Shown here: positions 1 to 8,951 of the stretch, one piece after another
Layout: each line of letters opens with the position of its first letter
How positions within the stretch are numbered: position 1 is the first letter of the stretch
Assembly (NCBI RefSeq): GCF_003688405.1
Contig: NZ_REFC01000011.1
Span: 744,001-808,000 of the forward strand
From: Ulvibacter antarcticus
GTDB lineage: Bacteria > Bacteroidota > Bacteroidia > Flavobacteriales > Flavobacteriaceae
Reading direction: 5' to 3'
DNA: 64,000 bases
Program-made: the position numbers and the translations under genes
The notes under the pieces: generated by a model
Database searches by the model: none
What the model saw: the letters and a program-made list of their open reading frames with translations, nothing else
What the model was told of the DNA's origin: nothing

Positions 1-2
1 GG

Positions 3-1466
3 CAATTAGATACCTTTATCAAGGGGATTCCTTTTACACATGTTGTAACCGCTGCTTCAGTTGGGAACGGTATTGAGGTAATTGGTTTAGAAGATCAGCA
101 CCGACTTATAGATCTTTACGATCATAAACGAGAAGGTTTAGACCTAGTTAAGTTTGTTCCTGCTTCTGGAGCTGCGACCCGAATGTTTAGCTTTTTGTAT
201 AAGTTTTTGGATGAATTTAATCCTGAAGAGCAGAAGTTAAAGAACTTTCTTAAATCGGGAAACCATAAACAACTGGAAATTTTTCTGGATTCGTTAAAAG
301 AATTCGCCTTTGTAAGTGCTATCCGTAAAAAAGTTAAAAAACATTTTCCTGAATACAAACATGGGACCAAAGGAATGCGTGCTTACCTCTTTGTAAGTTT
401 AATGTTGGGAAATAAAGGGTTGAATTTTAGTAAATTACCAAAGGGATTAATTCCTTTTCATAAATATTCCAAATACTCTACAACAGCCTTTGAAGAACAA
501 CTTTATGAAGCTGCGTTTTATGCGTCTTCTGGTAATGAGGTTTTTACACATTTTACATTTTCGAAAATTCACCTCCCTTATTTCAAAAATGAATTTGAAG
601 GAGTTAAAAATCGTGTCAGCAAAAAGACAAAAAAGAAATTTCACGTCTCATATTCCTTTCAAGATAGAAATACAGATACCGTTGCTGTAACTCACGAAAA
701 TAAACCCATACGAAACGGTAACGGAGAGTTGATTTTCAGACCTTCCGGTCACGGTGCACTTTTAGAGAATTTGAATCAGGTCGATGCAGACCTAATTTTT
801 ATTAAGAATATTGATAATGTTGCCTCCGAAGACTCTGCCGAACATATCGCTTTTTATAAGAAAATGCTGGCGGGAAAATTGTTGTGGCTTCAAAAAAAGC
901 TATTTAATTATCTGGAAATTTTATTAAGCGAGGATTTCAACATTGAAACATTAAAAGACATAAAATCGTTTCTATGGAATGAACTTAATATTAAGAATAT
1001 TCCTGAAAGCATCACTGAAATTACAGCTATCTTAAACAGACCATTACGGGTTTGTGGGGTTGTTAAAAATACCGGGGCTCCCGGAGGTGGACCGTTTTGG
1101 GTGAAGAACGAATCTGGGAACATATCCCTTCAAATTGTAGAATTGGTTCAAATAGATAAAAACAATACCCACCAAACATCTGTGGTAAATGAGGCAACCC
1201 ATTTTAATCCTGTCGATATTGTATGTGGCATAAGAGATTATAAAGGCAAGAAATTTGACCTTTCATTATTTAGTGATCCTGAAGCAGGATTAATTTCATC
1301 AAAAATCCAAAATGGAATTCCACTTAAAATTCTTGAATTGCCAGGGCTTTGGAACGGCGGAATGGCTTATTGGAATACGGCTATGGTGGAAGTGCCATTG
1401 AGTACGTTCAATCCTGTAAAAACTGTGAACGATCTGTTAAGCAAAGAACATCGTCCAAAATTATAA
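3..1466 (+). CDS. DUF4301 family protein, 5' end outside the window
   Basis: The open frame runs in from the left edge with no start in view, so the gene is partial; 487 residues are visible. The segment KFVPASGAATRMF near visible residue 60 is a glycine/alanine-rich, nucleotide-binding-like motif that I associate with the DUF4301 family of Bacteroidetes. A second Gly-rich segment (VKNTGAPGGGPFWV) lies near residue 360, as expected for a nucleotidyltransferase-like fold. The function is not established; a sugar-nucleotide role is only an inference from these motifs. The first in-window ATG (183) lies inside the conserved motif, so it cannot be the true start. The stop codon overlaps the arfB start by one base (TAATG), which suggests translational coupling. 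Confidence 0.8.
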   Translation, partial: QLDTFIKGIPFTHVVTAASVGNGIEVIGLEDQHRLIDLYDHKREGLDLVKFVPASGAATRMFSFLYKFLDEFNPEEQKLKNFLKSGNHKQLEIFLDSLKEFAFVSAIRKKVKKHFPEYKHGTKGMRAYLFVSLMLGNKGLNFSKLPKGLIPFHKYSKYSTTAFEEQLYEAAFYASSGNEVFTHFTFSKIHLPYFKNEFEGVKNRVSKKTKKKFHVSYSFQDRNTDTVAVTHENKPIRNGNGELIFRPSGHGALLENLNQVDADLIFIKNIDNVASEDSAEHIAFYKKMLAGKLLWLQKKLFNYLEILLSEDFNIETLKDIKSFLWNELNIKNIPESITEITAILNRPLRVCGVVKNTGAPGGGPFWVKNESGNISLQIVELVQIDKNNTHQTSVVNEATHFNPVDIVCGIRDYKGKKFDLSLFSDPEAGLISSKIQNGIPLKILELPGLWNGGMAYWNTAMVEVPLSTFNPVKTVNDLLSKEHRPKL

Positions 1467-1873
1467 TGAATGAATCACAGCTTCTTTCTGAAATTTCATT
1501 TAAGGCAATTCGAAATAGTGGCCCGGGTGGGCAACACGTGAACAAAACTTCTACTAGAGTTGAATTGAGCTTTCTTCTAAATACTTCGGAAGCGCTTTCA
1601 GAAACAGAAAAATTAAGGATTGAAAAAAAACTTGGTAATCGTATTTCTCAGGACGGATATTTGCGATTACAATGCGGTGAGACCAGAAGTCAGCATCGTA
1701 ATAAGACCCTTGTGATTGAACGTTTTTTGGAACTCATTCGGAAAGGAATTAAGCTAGTTAAACCTCGAAAAAAAACCAAGCCGTCTAAAAACTCCATTGA
1801 ACGCCGGTTAAAATCGAAGAAAAATCAGGCTTTGAAAAAATCAAATAGGAAACCGCCAAAATTTGATTCTTAA
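1466..1873 (+). CDS. arfB: Peptidyl-tRNA hydrolase ArfB (ribosome rescue)
   Basis: This 135-residue protein carries the release-factor catalytic motif GPGGQHVNKTSTRVEL near residues 17-32 and ends in a strongly basic tail (RRLKSKKNQALKKSNRKPPK). Both are hallmarks of ArfB/YaeJ, which enters the empty mRNA channel of stalled ribosomes with its tail and hydrolyses peptidyl-tRNA through the GGQ loop. It lacks the codon-recognition domains of full release factors. The start at 1466 is chosen because it fits the family N-terminus and overlaps the upstream stop codon by one base. The frame is open further upstream, but that part lies over the DUF4301 gene. A long-loop inverted repeat follows the stop. 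Confidence 0.93.
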   Translation: MNESQLLSEISFKAIRNSGPGGQHVNKTSTRVELSFLLNTSEALSETEKLRIEKKLGNRISQDGYLRLQCGETRSQHRNKTLVIERFLELIRKGIKLVKPRKKTKPSKNSIERRLKSKKNQALKKSNRKPPKFDS

Positions 1874-1883
1874 AACTACACAG

Positions 1884-1928
1884 AAACTGTATACAAATTA
1901 TACAATTTAGCCTCGGTCTATACAGTTT
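1884..1928 (+). terminator. Long-loop inverted repeat after arfB, possible terminator
   Basis: The perfect 10-bp arms AAACTGTATA (1884-1893) and TATACAGTTT (1919-1928) flank a 25-base loop, and a T-rich run follows. The stem is AT-rich and the loop is long, so this is a weak intrinsic terminator at best. An alternative is a protein-binding inverted repeat in the spacer before the next gene. Confidence 0.4.
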
Positions 1929-2021
1929 TTCTTAAAACTAAATATTTTGATTTATTTATAATGTGCTGACATTGTGATGCTTAAATTGATTTTTGATAAT
2001 ACATAATCCTTTGGCACTAAT

Positions 2022-2050
2022 TTTTCTTACTACAAATCAGAGTAAGAAAA
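2022..2050 (+). other. Hairpin in the leader of the small secreted protein gene
   Basis: The perfect 10-bp arms TTTTCTTACT (2022-2031) and AGTAAGAAAA (2041-2050) are separated by 9 bases. The hairpin ends 26 bases before the ATG at 2077. It could be a 5'-UTR stability hairpin or an operator. No T-run follows, so it is not an intrinsic terminator. Confidence 0.45.
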
Positions 2051-2076
2051 TTATAAAAATCAAAACAAACAAAAAC

Positions 2077-2436
2077 ATGAAAAAGTTATTTTTTGCCTCA
2101 GTATTCGCATTAGGAATGGTTACAGCTGTAAATGCTCAAACCGATGAAAAACAACCAACAGCTATGAACGAGACTCCAGTAAAGGCGATGGAAGTTTCTA
2201 ATGTAAACGTGGCAGCACTTCAGGATTATAAGGAAATCAAAGCAACCGATTTACCACAAGAAGTGAAAGATGCCGTTGCAACATCTTACGATGATGCTAC
2301 TATTGCAAACGCATATACCAATGAAAAAGGATTATTTAAGTTAGTACTTTCTGGTACTGAAGATGCAGATAGTTTGGACGATACAACCCAAACAGTTTAT
2401 CTAAATCAAAATGGAGAATTTATAGAGAAGCAGTAA
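2077..2436 (+). CDS. Small secreted PepSY-like protein
   Basis: This 119-residue protein starts with a clear signal peptide (MKKLFFASVFALGMVTAVNA, cleavage before Q). The mature part contains a segment beginning EIKATDLPQEVKDAVATSY and ending in VYLNQNGEFIEKQ. The pattern 'should X be V after Y: lysine, leucine-pro, ... VYLNQNG' resembles the short PepSY-like repeats common in small Bacteroidetes periplasmic proteins. The ATG at 2077 is preferred over an upstream in-frame start at 1993, because it begins directly with the signal peptide. Its role is unknown. It is monocistronic, with a leader hairpin upstream and a strong terminator downstream. Confidence 0.75.
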   Translation: MKKLFFASVFALGMVTAVNAQTDEKQPTAMNETPVKAMEVSNVNVAALQDYKEIKATDLPQEVKDAVATSYDDATIANAYTNEKGLFKLVLSGTEDADSLDDTTQTVYLNQNGEFIEKQ

Positions 2437-2464
2437 ACTGCGGGTATTTAGATTCAATTCTCTA

Positions 2465-2494
2465 AGGAGTGTCCAATTGGGCGCTCCTTTTTTT
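2465..2494 (+). terminator. Intrinsic terminator after the small secreted protein
   Basis: The stem AGGAGTGTCC / GGGCGCTCCT (2465-2474 and 2479-2488, two G-T pairs) has a 4-base loop and runs into seven T residues. This is a standard rho-independent terminator that separates this gene from the response regulator. Confidence 0.85.
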
Positions 2495-2530
2495 ATGATA
2501 ATTTTAAACTACTTACTCTTTTATACTCCT

Positions 2531-2538
2531 TATTTTTG
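2531..2538 (+). promoter_or_regulatory. -7 box TATTTTTG for the sigma-54 response regulator gene
   Basis: This matches the Bacteroidetes sigma-ABfr -7 consensus TAnnTTTG. It lies 17 bases before the ATG at 2556, which implies a very short leader. No convincing -33 TTG was seen. Confidence 0.5.
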
Positions 2539-2555
2539 CCCAATGAACCGATAGG

Positions 2556-3938
2556 ATGAAAAAAAGGATACTTATAGTAGAAGACGATATTGCTTTTGGA
2601 AAAATGATAATGGCATTTTTGGAGCGAAATAATTTCGAGGTCTCCTTATGTACCACCGGAAAGGAAGCCAGAGATCATTTAAATAAAAATACCTACGAGT
2701 TGCTAATTACAGATCTTAAGTTACCAGAAGATTCCGGTTTGGCTCTACTAGACTACTCAAAGAAAGTTACGCCAAGTACACAAATGATTCTAATGACCGG
2801 CTACGCAGATGTAACCACCGCTGTTGAAGCAATTAAAAAAGGAGCGTTAGATTATATTTCAAAACCTTTTCGTCCGGAAGAATTATTGATGATTATAGAA
2901 CAAGCGACAGATCTTGTAATTGAATCATCTTCAAAAGTTGAGATTGGCCAGAAGAAACCTGATAATGAAAACAACCATGGTTTGCCCAATCGAGAGTTGT
3001 CGAGGGATCCAGGCACTTTTATAAATGGAATAAGTGAAGTTTCAAAAAAATTCAATGAATATTTAAAGCTGGTTGGTCCAACTCTTATGAATGTTTTACT
3101 TCAAGGTGAAAGTGGAACTGGAAAAGAAGTTGCTGCCAAAGCAATTCATGCATATAGTTCAAGAAGTAAAAATAATTTTGTGGCTGTAGATTGTGGAGCT
3201 ATCCCAAAAGAAATCGCGGCCAGTGAGTTTTTCGGACACGTTAAAGGGAGTTTTACAGGTGCCGTAAACGATAAAACCGGACATTTTGAAGCTGCCAATA
3301 AAGGCACACTTTTTTTGGATGAGGTGGGTAACCTGTCTTACGAAAATCAAATACAGTTGTTAAGGGCATTACAGGAACGAAAAATAAAACCGGTTGGAAG
3401 TAATATGGAAATAGACGTAGATGTACGTATTATTACTGCAACAAATGAAGATCTGGTAAAAGCAGTTGCCCTTGGTAAATTTAGAGAGGACCTTTACCAT
3501 AGGCTTAATGAATTTTCGATAGAAATTCCTTCGTTGAGAGATCGAAAGGATGATTTATTCCTTTTTACGCATCATTTTTTAGAACAAGCAAATGAAGCGC
3601 TCGGAAAAAATGTAATTGGACTGTCTAAGCAGGTAGAAGAAGCATTTAAGCGATATGCCTGGCCAGGAAATTTGAGGGAGCTTAAAAATGTAATAAAACG
3701 CTCGGTATTACTAACAAATTCAGATCTTATTCCTTTGGATGTCATTCCTCGTGAAGTACTTGTGGCGTCGAACACAGAAACGCCTGTAGTTGATTTCTCG
3801 AAAGAATCGAACGAAAAACAACTTATTATAAATGCATTAAAAGAGGCCGGGAATAACAAATCCAGAGCTGCGAAACTTCTTCATATTACTCGAAAGACAT
3901 TATATAACAAGATTGCACAATATCAATTGAAGTCTTAA
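2556..3938 (+). CDS. Sigma-54-dependent response regulator (NtrC family)
   Basis: This 460-residue protein has three parts. A receiver domain covers residues 1-120, with the phosphoacceptor Asp at about 53 in LLITDLKLPEDSG. A AAA+ ATPase follows, with Walker A GESGTGKE near 184, the sigma-54 loop GSFTGA near 231 (Ser in place of the usual Ala), and Walker B GTLFLDEVGN near 250. A Fis-type helix-turn-helix (NNKSRAAKLLHITRKTLYNK) closes the protein. It would activate sigma-54 promoters by ATP-driven open-complex formation after phosphorylation. The convergent neighbour is a hybrid histidine kinase whose stop overlaps this gene by 4 bases, so the kinase is the obvious candidate partner. The regulon cannot be read from this window. 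Confidence 0.93.
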   Translation: MKKRILIVEDDIAFGKMIMAFLERNNFEVSLCTTGKEARDHLNKNTYELLITDLKLPEDSGLALLDYSKKVTPSTQMILMTGYADVTTAVEAIKKGALDYISKPFRPEELLMIIEQATDLVIESSSKVEIGQKKPDNENNHGLPNRELSRDPGTFINGISEVSKKFNEYLKLVGPTLMNVLLQGESGTGKEVAAKAIHAYSSRSKNNFVAVDCGAIPKEIAASEFFGHVKGSFTGAVNDKTGHFEAANKGTLFLDEVGNLSYENQIQLLRALQERKIKPVGSNMEIDVDVRIITATNEDLVKAVALGKFREDLYHRLNEFSIEIPSLRDRKDDLFLFTHHFLEQANEALGKNVIGLSKQVEEAFKRYAWPGNLRELKNVIKRSVLLTNSDLIPLDVIPREVLVASNTETPVVDFSKESNEKQLIINALKEAGNNKSRAAKLLHITRKTLYNKIAQYQLKS

Positions 3939-6394
3939 GAAATTTCAGATTCAATCTCTTCAACTAATACATTTAACTCTTTGTGTAGTGACCCGACTAG
4001 TTTTTTCAGTTTCTTTTCAGGTAAGTTTTGTGGTGTTGCGTGTTCTAATTGTTCCAAAATGGGAATGATCTTCTTGGCTTCCAATTGCCGCTTCATGGTA
4101 AGCATTTTATGAGAGACATTTGATATCGCCTCATAGTTATTGGTTGAAATGGCTTGTTCCAATCTAATTCTATCTTCTTCGGTTTCCTTTAGATAATCCT
4201 TTAATAATTTACAGAGGGCATCTTTATCTGATACAAATGATTTTAAAAGGGTCAAATTGTAAATGTTCGTGTTGTTGTTTTGAGGTGTTTCTGAAATAGC
4301 TTCGGAAGAATTTATGCTCTTCAAAGAAACTTTTTCCGGAAACAGTTTTATTAATGCGTCGATGAGTTGTTCCTTACTGAATGGTTTCCGAAGCATTTCA
4401 GCAAAACCTTTCTCAAGATAAATTGCTTTACCAATCTCCCTATTCCCAGTCATGGCAATTATAGGTTGATCTTTATAAGCTTCGAGAGCTCCATTTTTCA
4501 TCTTTGTTAAAAGCTCGAAACCATCCATATTTGGCATTTGTATGTCCGTAAGTACAAAATCAAACTCTAAAGCCTCGGTATTTTGTGCTTTTTGGAGATC
4601 GGTACATGTTGTACTTTCTATTCCCATTTGAAGCAATACCTCTTCTAACAGACGTAACATGGACTGATCATCATCAAAAACCAATGCCTTTAATTCGAAT
4701 GTTTGGATCGTGTTTTTCGGCTTATGAGCAGTATAGGTTTTCTTTGAAATTTTCAATGGAATTTGAAGCGTAAATGTGCTTCCTTTCCCTAAGACACTCT
4801 CTGCGATTAGTTTTCCGTGTAACAATTCACTAAGCTTTTTGGAAATAGCCAAGCCAAGTCCATATCCTCCAAACCTCTTTGCGGTATCCACTTCAGCCTG
4901 AGTAAACTCTTTAAAAATGCTTTGTATTTTCTCTTCGGAAATACCTATTCCTGTGTCTTGCACCGATATTTGCGCCAAGATAGTATCACCTTTTACCGTC
5001 CCCTTACTTGCTTTTACGGTAATACTTCCTTTCTCGGTAAATTTAAAAGCATTTCCAATTAGGTTATTCAATATTTGCTGAAGACGTAGTGGATCACCAA
5101 TAAATAAGCTGTCTTTTAAGTCATCGTCCACGTAAACCTTTAACACCACTTCTTTATCAATGTGTAATTCTTTTGAAGCTTTTGCGGTTTGATTAATGAG
5201 ATTTTCTAATGAAAAAGGGATTTCTTCGATCGTCAGTTTTCCCGCTTCCAGTTTTGAGAAATCTAATAAATCATCAACTAGTTTTGTAACGAAATTTGAG
5301 CTACTGGCAATTTGTTTTACATAATGTCGCTGCTTATCGGTAAGTGAAGTGTTCACCACTAATTCAGAATATCCTAAGATGGTATTGAGCGGCGTTTTTA
5401 AGTCATGACTCACAGTCGAAATTAACTGTTCCCGACTTTTTAGTAAATCGTCTGAATAATGTTTCTCCTCTTGTAGAATACGCTTGAGTTTTTCGGCCTT
5501 AAAGAAATCTGTGATAATTAGATATGAAAAGAGTAGAATAACGAGGCCCCCAATAATCCCTACAATTCTTAAAACAGATGAGGTTCGTTCTATAGCGATA
5601 ATCCTGTTTGCTTCTTCAGCCTTCTTGTTTCTCTTAATTTCAGTGTCGAGGGCTGCAATGATTTTTCTTAATTGCTCTGAAATTGTAAGATCGTTTCCAA
5701 TAAGTTCATTTTGTTTTTCTTCAAGAGATTTTCGAATTTTCGAATTTTCCCGTTTGGCTTCTCTAACAATGTAACGTGAGGCTGTGAGCATTGAATCTAC
5801 AGTGTTTGCTTTTACCTTATTATCATCTTTGAGTACATCCGAATTAAACCAATCGGTGTAAGATTGCCAGAATTCCTGTTGTTTTTTAGAAAGTTTCGAA
5901 GGGTTATTAATCATTTCCTTCATAGAAGTTTTACCAATGGACTCTTCCAGTTTTTTAATTTCGTACAGGATATCATCTAAGGAAGAATCTTTACTACTTG
6001 TAATCTGTAGCAAACGGAGTTGTTCAATATTTTTATTCTTTTCAACTAGCAATGTCCTCACACAGTCAAGTTGTTTCACCTGATATTCATTTGCAGACAG
6101 TTTTTTGATCATTTCAATTTGTGCAAAGAGAGAATCGACTTTTAGTTGATATGTATCAAAGTCATCATCACTTTGAGTAAGTAGCGCGATTCGTGAAAAT
6201 CCATCAGTTTCATAAACAGAATTGATCAAGGTTCCTGTTTCAATAAACTTTTCGTCTAATGATGTTTCAGAAGTATTACTTACATATTTTTCATATTCAG
6301 AATAGATGAACATACTCGCCACCAAGGCTAATGAGCCAATAACCAGGTAGCTCAGTATAATTTTGAAGGTAAATTTATTCTTCAGTCTGTTCAT
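3935..6394 (-). CDS. Hybrid sensor histidine kinase with receiver and HPt-like domains
   Basis: This 819-residue membrane kinase has a first transmembrane helix near residues 9-28 and an extended helical sensor region. A second transmembrane helix lies near 275-295 (IVGIIGGLVILLFSYLIIT). HisKA follows, with the phospho-His in TVSHDLKTPLN near residue 328, then HATPase_c (NLIGNAFKFTE, GYGLGLAISK). A receiver domain has its Asp in FVLTDIQMPNMDG near 616. A C-terminal helical domain has NVSHKMLTMKRQL near 760, as in HPt domains. All parts of a His-Asp-His relay are therefore present in one chain. The convergent sigma-54 regulator is the likely output, but pairing by proximity is an inference. 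Confidence 0.9.
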   Translation of the reverse strand: MNRLKNKFTFKIILSYLVIGSLALVASMFIYSEYEKYVSNTSETSLDEKFIETGTLINSVYETDGFSRIALLTQSDDDFDTYQLKVDSLFAQIEMIKKLSANEYQVKQLDCVRTLLVEKNKNIEQLRLLQITSSKDSSLDDILYEIKKLEESIGKTSMKEMINNPSKLSKKQQEFWQSYTDWFNSDVLKDDNKVKANTVDSMLTASRYIVREAKRENSKIRKSLEEKQNELIGNDLTISEQLRKIIAALDTEIKRNKKAEEANRIIAIERTSSVLRIVGIIGGLVILLFSYLIITDFFKAEKLKRILQEEKHYSDDLLKSREQLISTVSHDLKTPLNTILGYSELVVNTSLTDKQRHYVKQIASSSNFVTKLVDDLLDFSKLEAGKLTIEEIPFSLENLINQTAKASKELHIDKEVVLKVYVDDDLKDSLFIGDPLRLQQILNNLIGNAFKFTEKGSITVKASKGTVKGDTILAQISVQDTGIGISEEKIQSIFKEFTQAEVDTAKRFGGYGLGLAISKKLSELLHGKLIAESVLGKGSTFTLQIPLKISKKTYTAHKPKNTIQTFELKALVFDDDQSMLRLLEEVLLQMGIESTTCTDLQKAQNTEALEFDFVLTDIQMPNMDGFELLTKMKNGALEAYKDQPIIAMTGNREIGKAIYLEKGFAEMLRKPFSKEQLIDALIKLFPEKVSLKSINSSEAISETPQNNNTNIYNLTLLKSFVSDKDALCKLLKDYLKETEEDRIRLEQAISTNNYEAISNVSHKMLTMKRQLEAKKIIPILEQLEHATPQNLPEKKLKKLVGSLHKELNVLVEEIESEIS

Positions 6395-6473
6395 AATATA
6401 AAAATACTCACAAATTTAACGTGAACGACGCTCGTTTATGATAAAAATAAATAGTTCAGATAATAAGAAGTTG

Positions 6474-6481
6474 TATCTTTG
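6474..6481 (+). promoter_or_regulatory. -7 box TATCTTTG upstream of the TPP riboswitch
   Basis: This is an exact match to TAnnTTTG, 9-10 bases before the first conserved riboswitch bases. The aptamer would therefore form the very start of the transcript. Confidence 0.6.
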
Positions 6482-6487
6482 CATCCA

Positions 6488-6575
6488 TCTCAAAGGGGTG
6501 CTAATTTAATTAAAGTAGATTGGCTGAGATTATACCCATCGAACCTAGAACAGGTAATGCTGTTTAGGAAGCCAA
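6488..6575 (+). promoter_or_regulatory. TPP (THI element) riboswitch
   Basis: The conserved THI-box core is readable in order: GGGGTGC at 6495, then CTGAGATTATACCC, then GAACCT and GGTAATGC. P4 pairs CCTA with TAGG, and P5 pairs AACAG with CTGTT around GTAATG. P3 can form from CTAAT and ATTGG. This aptamer binds thiamin pyrophosphate. It lies about 200 bases upstream of the TonB receptor gene and should repress it when TPP is abundant. Confidence 0.93.
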
Positions 6576-6773
6576 GCGTAAAGAAAATGTCCGGTAGATA
6601 TTTTTTGGTAAGGCGCGGGCCGACATAATTAAATTTTATGTCAGGCACGGGGAATTTGATTTAAAAGTAAGTCTGTCTTAGTTTATGACTTACAATTAAT
6701 TTCAAAAATCATTTCATTATTTAATCAAATCACAGAATAATTACCCCTTTTATTCGTAACAAAACCATTACGA

Positions 6774-8951
6774 ATGAAGCAGCTATTCATTGCTATTACC
6801 TTATTATTTTCGGCGGGATTAATCAATGCCCAAGAAAAAGTAAAAGACTCTCTATCTATTGAGAAGTTGGAAGAAGTAATTGTAAAATCTGTTCGGGTAG
6901 ATGCCGATTCACCCATCACTCACTCTAATATTGAGAAGGAAGAACTGGAAGAACGTAATCTAGGACAAGACATCCCCTATATGCTTAACTATTTGCCATC
7001 TGTGGTAACTACAAGTGATGCTGGAGCAGGGGTTGGATATACGTATATACGTGTTCGTGGAAGTGATGCATCTCGAGTGAATGTAACCTTAAACGGAATC
7101 CCTTTTAACGATGCCGAGAGTCAAGGAACTTTTTTTGTGAACCTTCCCGATTTTACTTCTTCTGTTCAGAGCCTTCAGTTGCAGCGTGGTGTTGGAACTT
7201 CTACAAATGGATCTGGTGCTTTTGGAGCAAGCTTAAATATGCTTACAGACGGTGTTTCCGAAGTGGCCTTTGGAGAAATAGCAAACTCAATTGGTTCATA
7301 TAAGACCAGAAAACACAATGTAAAATTCAGCACAGGATTATTAAATAATCATTTCGAAATTGCAGGTCGCTTATCTACGATTCAGTCTGATGGTTATATC
7401 GATCGTGCCGCCAGCGACCTGAAATCTTATTTCGTGCAAGGCGCCTATGTCAATAAAAATACTCTAATAAAAGCATTGGCTTTTGGAGGTCAGGAAATTA
7501 CTTATCAGGCTTGGAATGGTATTGATGTAGAAACATTAGAAACCGATAGAACTTTTAATCCTTCGGGTATGTATACTGATGTAGAAGGCAATGTGCAGTT
7601 TTACGATAAGGAAGTGGATAATTATTCTCAAGATCATTATCAGTTGCTGTGGAATCAACGATTTAACAACAATTGGAGTACAAATGTGTCTTTTAATTAT
7701 ACTTACGGACGGGGTTATTTTGAGCAATATAAAGAAGATGAAGATTTTGAGGATTATGGTTTTGAGCCAATTGAAGTGGGAGGTGAAATTATAAACACCA
7801 CCGACCTAATTCGTCGTCGCTGGTTGAACAATAATTTTTACGCAGCCAATGCCAATGTGAATTATAAAAATGAAAAGGTTGAGGTAAACGGAGGACTATT
7901 TTATAGTTATTATGGCGGTGATCATTTTGGAGAAGTAATTTGGGCTCAGAATGCTGGTGGCTCGGAAATTAGAGATCGTTACTATTCGGGGAATGGAGAT
8001 AAGAATGAATTCACCGTTTTCGGAAAAATGAGTTATAGATTTAATGACCAATGGAGTGCTTTTGGAGACCTGCAAGGACGTTTTATTAGCTATCGCAGCA
8101 GCGGAATCACTTCAGATCTTTTCGAATTGAAAGTCGATGAAACATATAACTTTCTAAACCCTAAGGCCGGTGTTTCACTGCAACTAAATGCTAAAAATCA
8201 GTTTTATCTTTCCTACGGAAGAGCAAACCGGGAACCTAGAAGAAGTGATTTTGAACAGGGCATCTTTACAGCTGAAAAACTCGACGACTTTGAATTAGGA
8301 TGGAGAATTACTTCAGAAAAAACCAAAATCAACACGAATCTTTTTTACATGGATTATAAAGACCAACTAGTACTTACGGGTGCTTTAGACGATGTTGGAG
8401 CTCCAATTCGTGCGACCAGTGGAAAGAGTTTCCGTTTAGGTCTTGAAATTGATGCCGATTTAAAAGTTTCAGAAAAAATTAAACTTTACCCTAATATCGC
8501 ACTAAGTACAAATAAAAACGTTGATTTTGTGACACCCCAAAATGGGGAATTGGTAAATCTAGGCAATACGAATATCTCTTTTTCTCCGGAAATCGTTGTT
8601 GGGAACCGTATTGAGTTTAGCCCAATAGAAAAACTTCGACTCATTTTACTTTCAAAGTTTGTTGGAGACCAGTATATGGGGAATATCAACAGCGAAGTTT
8701 CTAAATTGGATAGCTACTTTATCAATGATTTTAATGTAGTGTACACTTTAGATAAGCTACCCTTGGTTCGTGAAATTGTATTTTCTGGCTTGGTAAATAA
8801 TCTTTTTAATGTAAAATATGTGTCCAATGGATATTTCTATACCTTCGATGATGATTATTCAAATCCTGGTGTGATTTCAACTGTTGAAGGTGCAGGATAT
8901 TATCCACAAGCAGAAATTAACTTTTTGGTAGGCGCGACCATTAAGTTCTAA
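6774..8951 (+). CDS. TonB-dependent outer membrane receptor, probably for thiamin
   Basis: This 725-residue protein has a signal peptide (MKQLFIAITLLFSAGLINAQ) and a TonB-box-like LEEVIVKSVRV near residue 32. The plug domain runs to about 165, with IRVRGSDASRVNVTLNGIP, and a long beta-barrel ends in the terminal aromatic residue of GATIKF, as barrel-assembly signals do. It lacks the N-terminal carboxypeptidase-like extension and SusD partner of polysaccharide receptors. The TPP riboswitch upstream points to import of thiamin or a precursor. Riboswitch-controlled receptors of this sort were predicted in Bacteroidetes by comparative genomics (OMR1 in the Rodionov thiamin work). No transporter or thi gene lies nearby, so substrate assignment rests on the riboswitch. 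Confidence 0.9.
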   Translation: MKQLFIAITLLFSAGLINAQEKVKDSLSIEKLEEVIVKSVRVDADSPITHSNIEKEELEERNLGQDIPYMLNYLPSVVTTSDAGAGVGYTYIRVRGSDASRVNVTLNGIPFNDAESQGTFFVNLPDFTSSVQSLQLQRGVGTSTNGSGAFGASLNMLTDGVSEVAFGEIANSIGSYKTRKHNVKFSTGLLNNHFEIAGRLSTIQSDGYIDRAASDLKSYFVQGAYVNKNTLIKALAFGGQEITYQAWNGIDVETLETDRTFNPSGMYTDVEGNVQFYDKEVDNYSQDHYQLLWNQRFNNNWSTNVSFNYTYGRGYFEQYKEDEDFEDYGFEPIEVGGEIINTTDLIRRRWLNNNFYAANANVNYKNEKVEVNGGLFYSYYGGDHFGEVIWAQNAGGSEIRDRYYSGNGDKNEFTVFGKMSYRFNDQWSAFGDLQGRFISYRSSGITSDLFELKVDETYNFLNPKAGVSLQLNAKNQFYLSYGRANREPRRSDFEQGIFTAEKLDDFELGWRITSEKTKINTNLFYMDYKDQLVLTGALDDVGAPIRATSGKSFRLGLEIDADLKVSEKIKLYPNIALSTNKNVDFVTPQNGELVNLGNTNISFSPEIVVGNRIEFSPIEKLRLILLSKFVGDQYMGNINSEVSKLDSYFINDFNVVYTLDKLPLVREIVFSGLVNNLFNVKYVSNGYFYTFDDDYSNPGVISTVEGAGYYPQAEINFLVGATIKF

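Larger units (their letters stand above)
6395..6773. other. 379-bp spacer holding a promoter, TPP riboswitch and hairpin
   Basis: This stretch between the divergent kinase and TonB receptor genes has no gene. It holds a -7 box at 6474-6481, the TPP aptamer from about 6488, and a perfect 7-bp hairpin GACATAA/TTATGTC at 6622-6642. AT-rich sequence then runs to the receptor start. The hairpin may belong to the expression platform, although no T-run follows it. Confidence 0.7.

Noticed and set aside
183-1466. ATG 183 as the start of the DUF4301 gene
   Set aside because: The frame is open to the left edge and the conserved motif KFVPASGAATRMF spans this Met, so the gene begins outside the window.
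1349-1466. Extended start for arfB at 1349
   Set aside because: The extra residues lie over the DUF4301 coding sequence and match nothing in the family; the TAATG junction at 1466 is the natural start.
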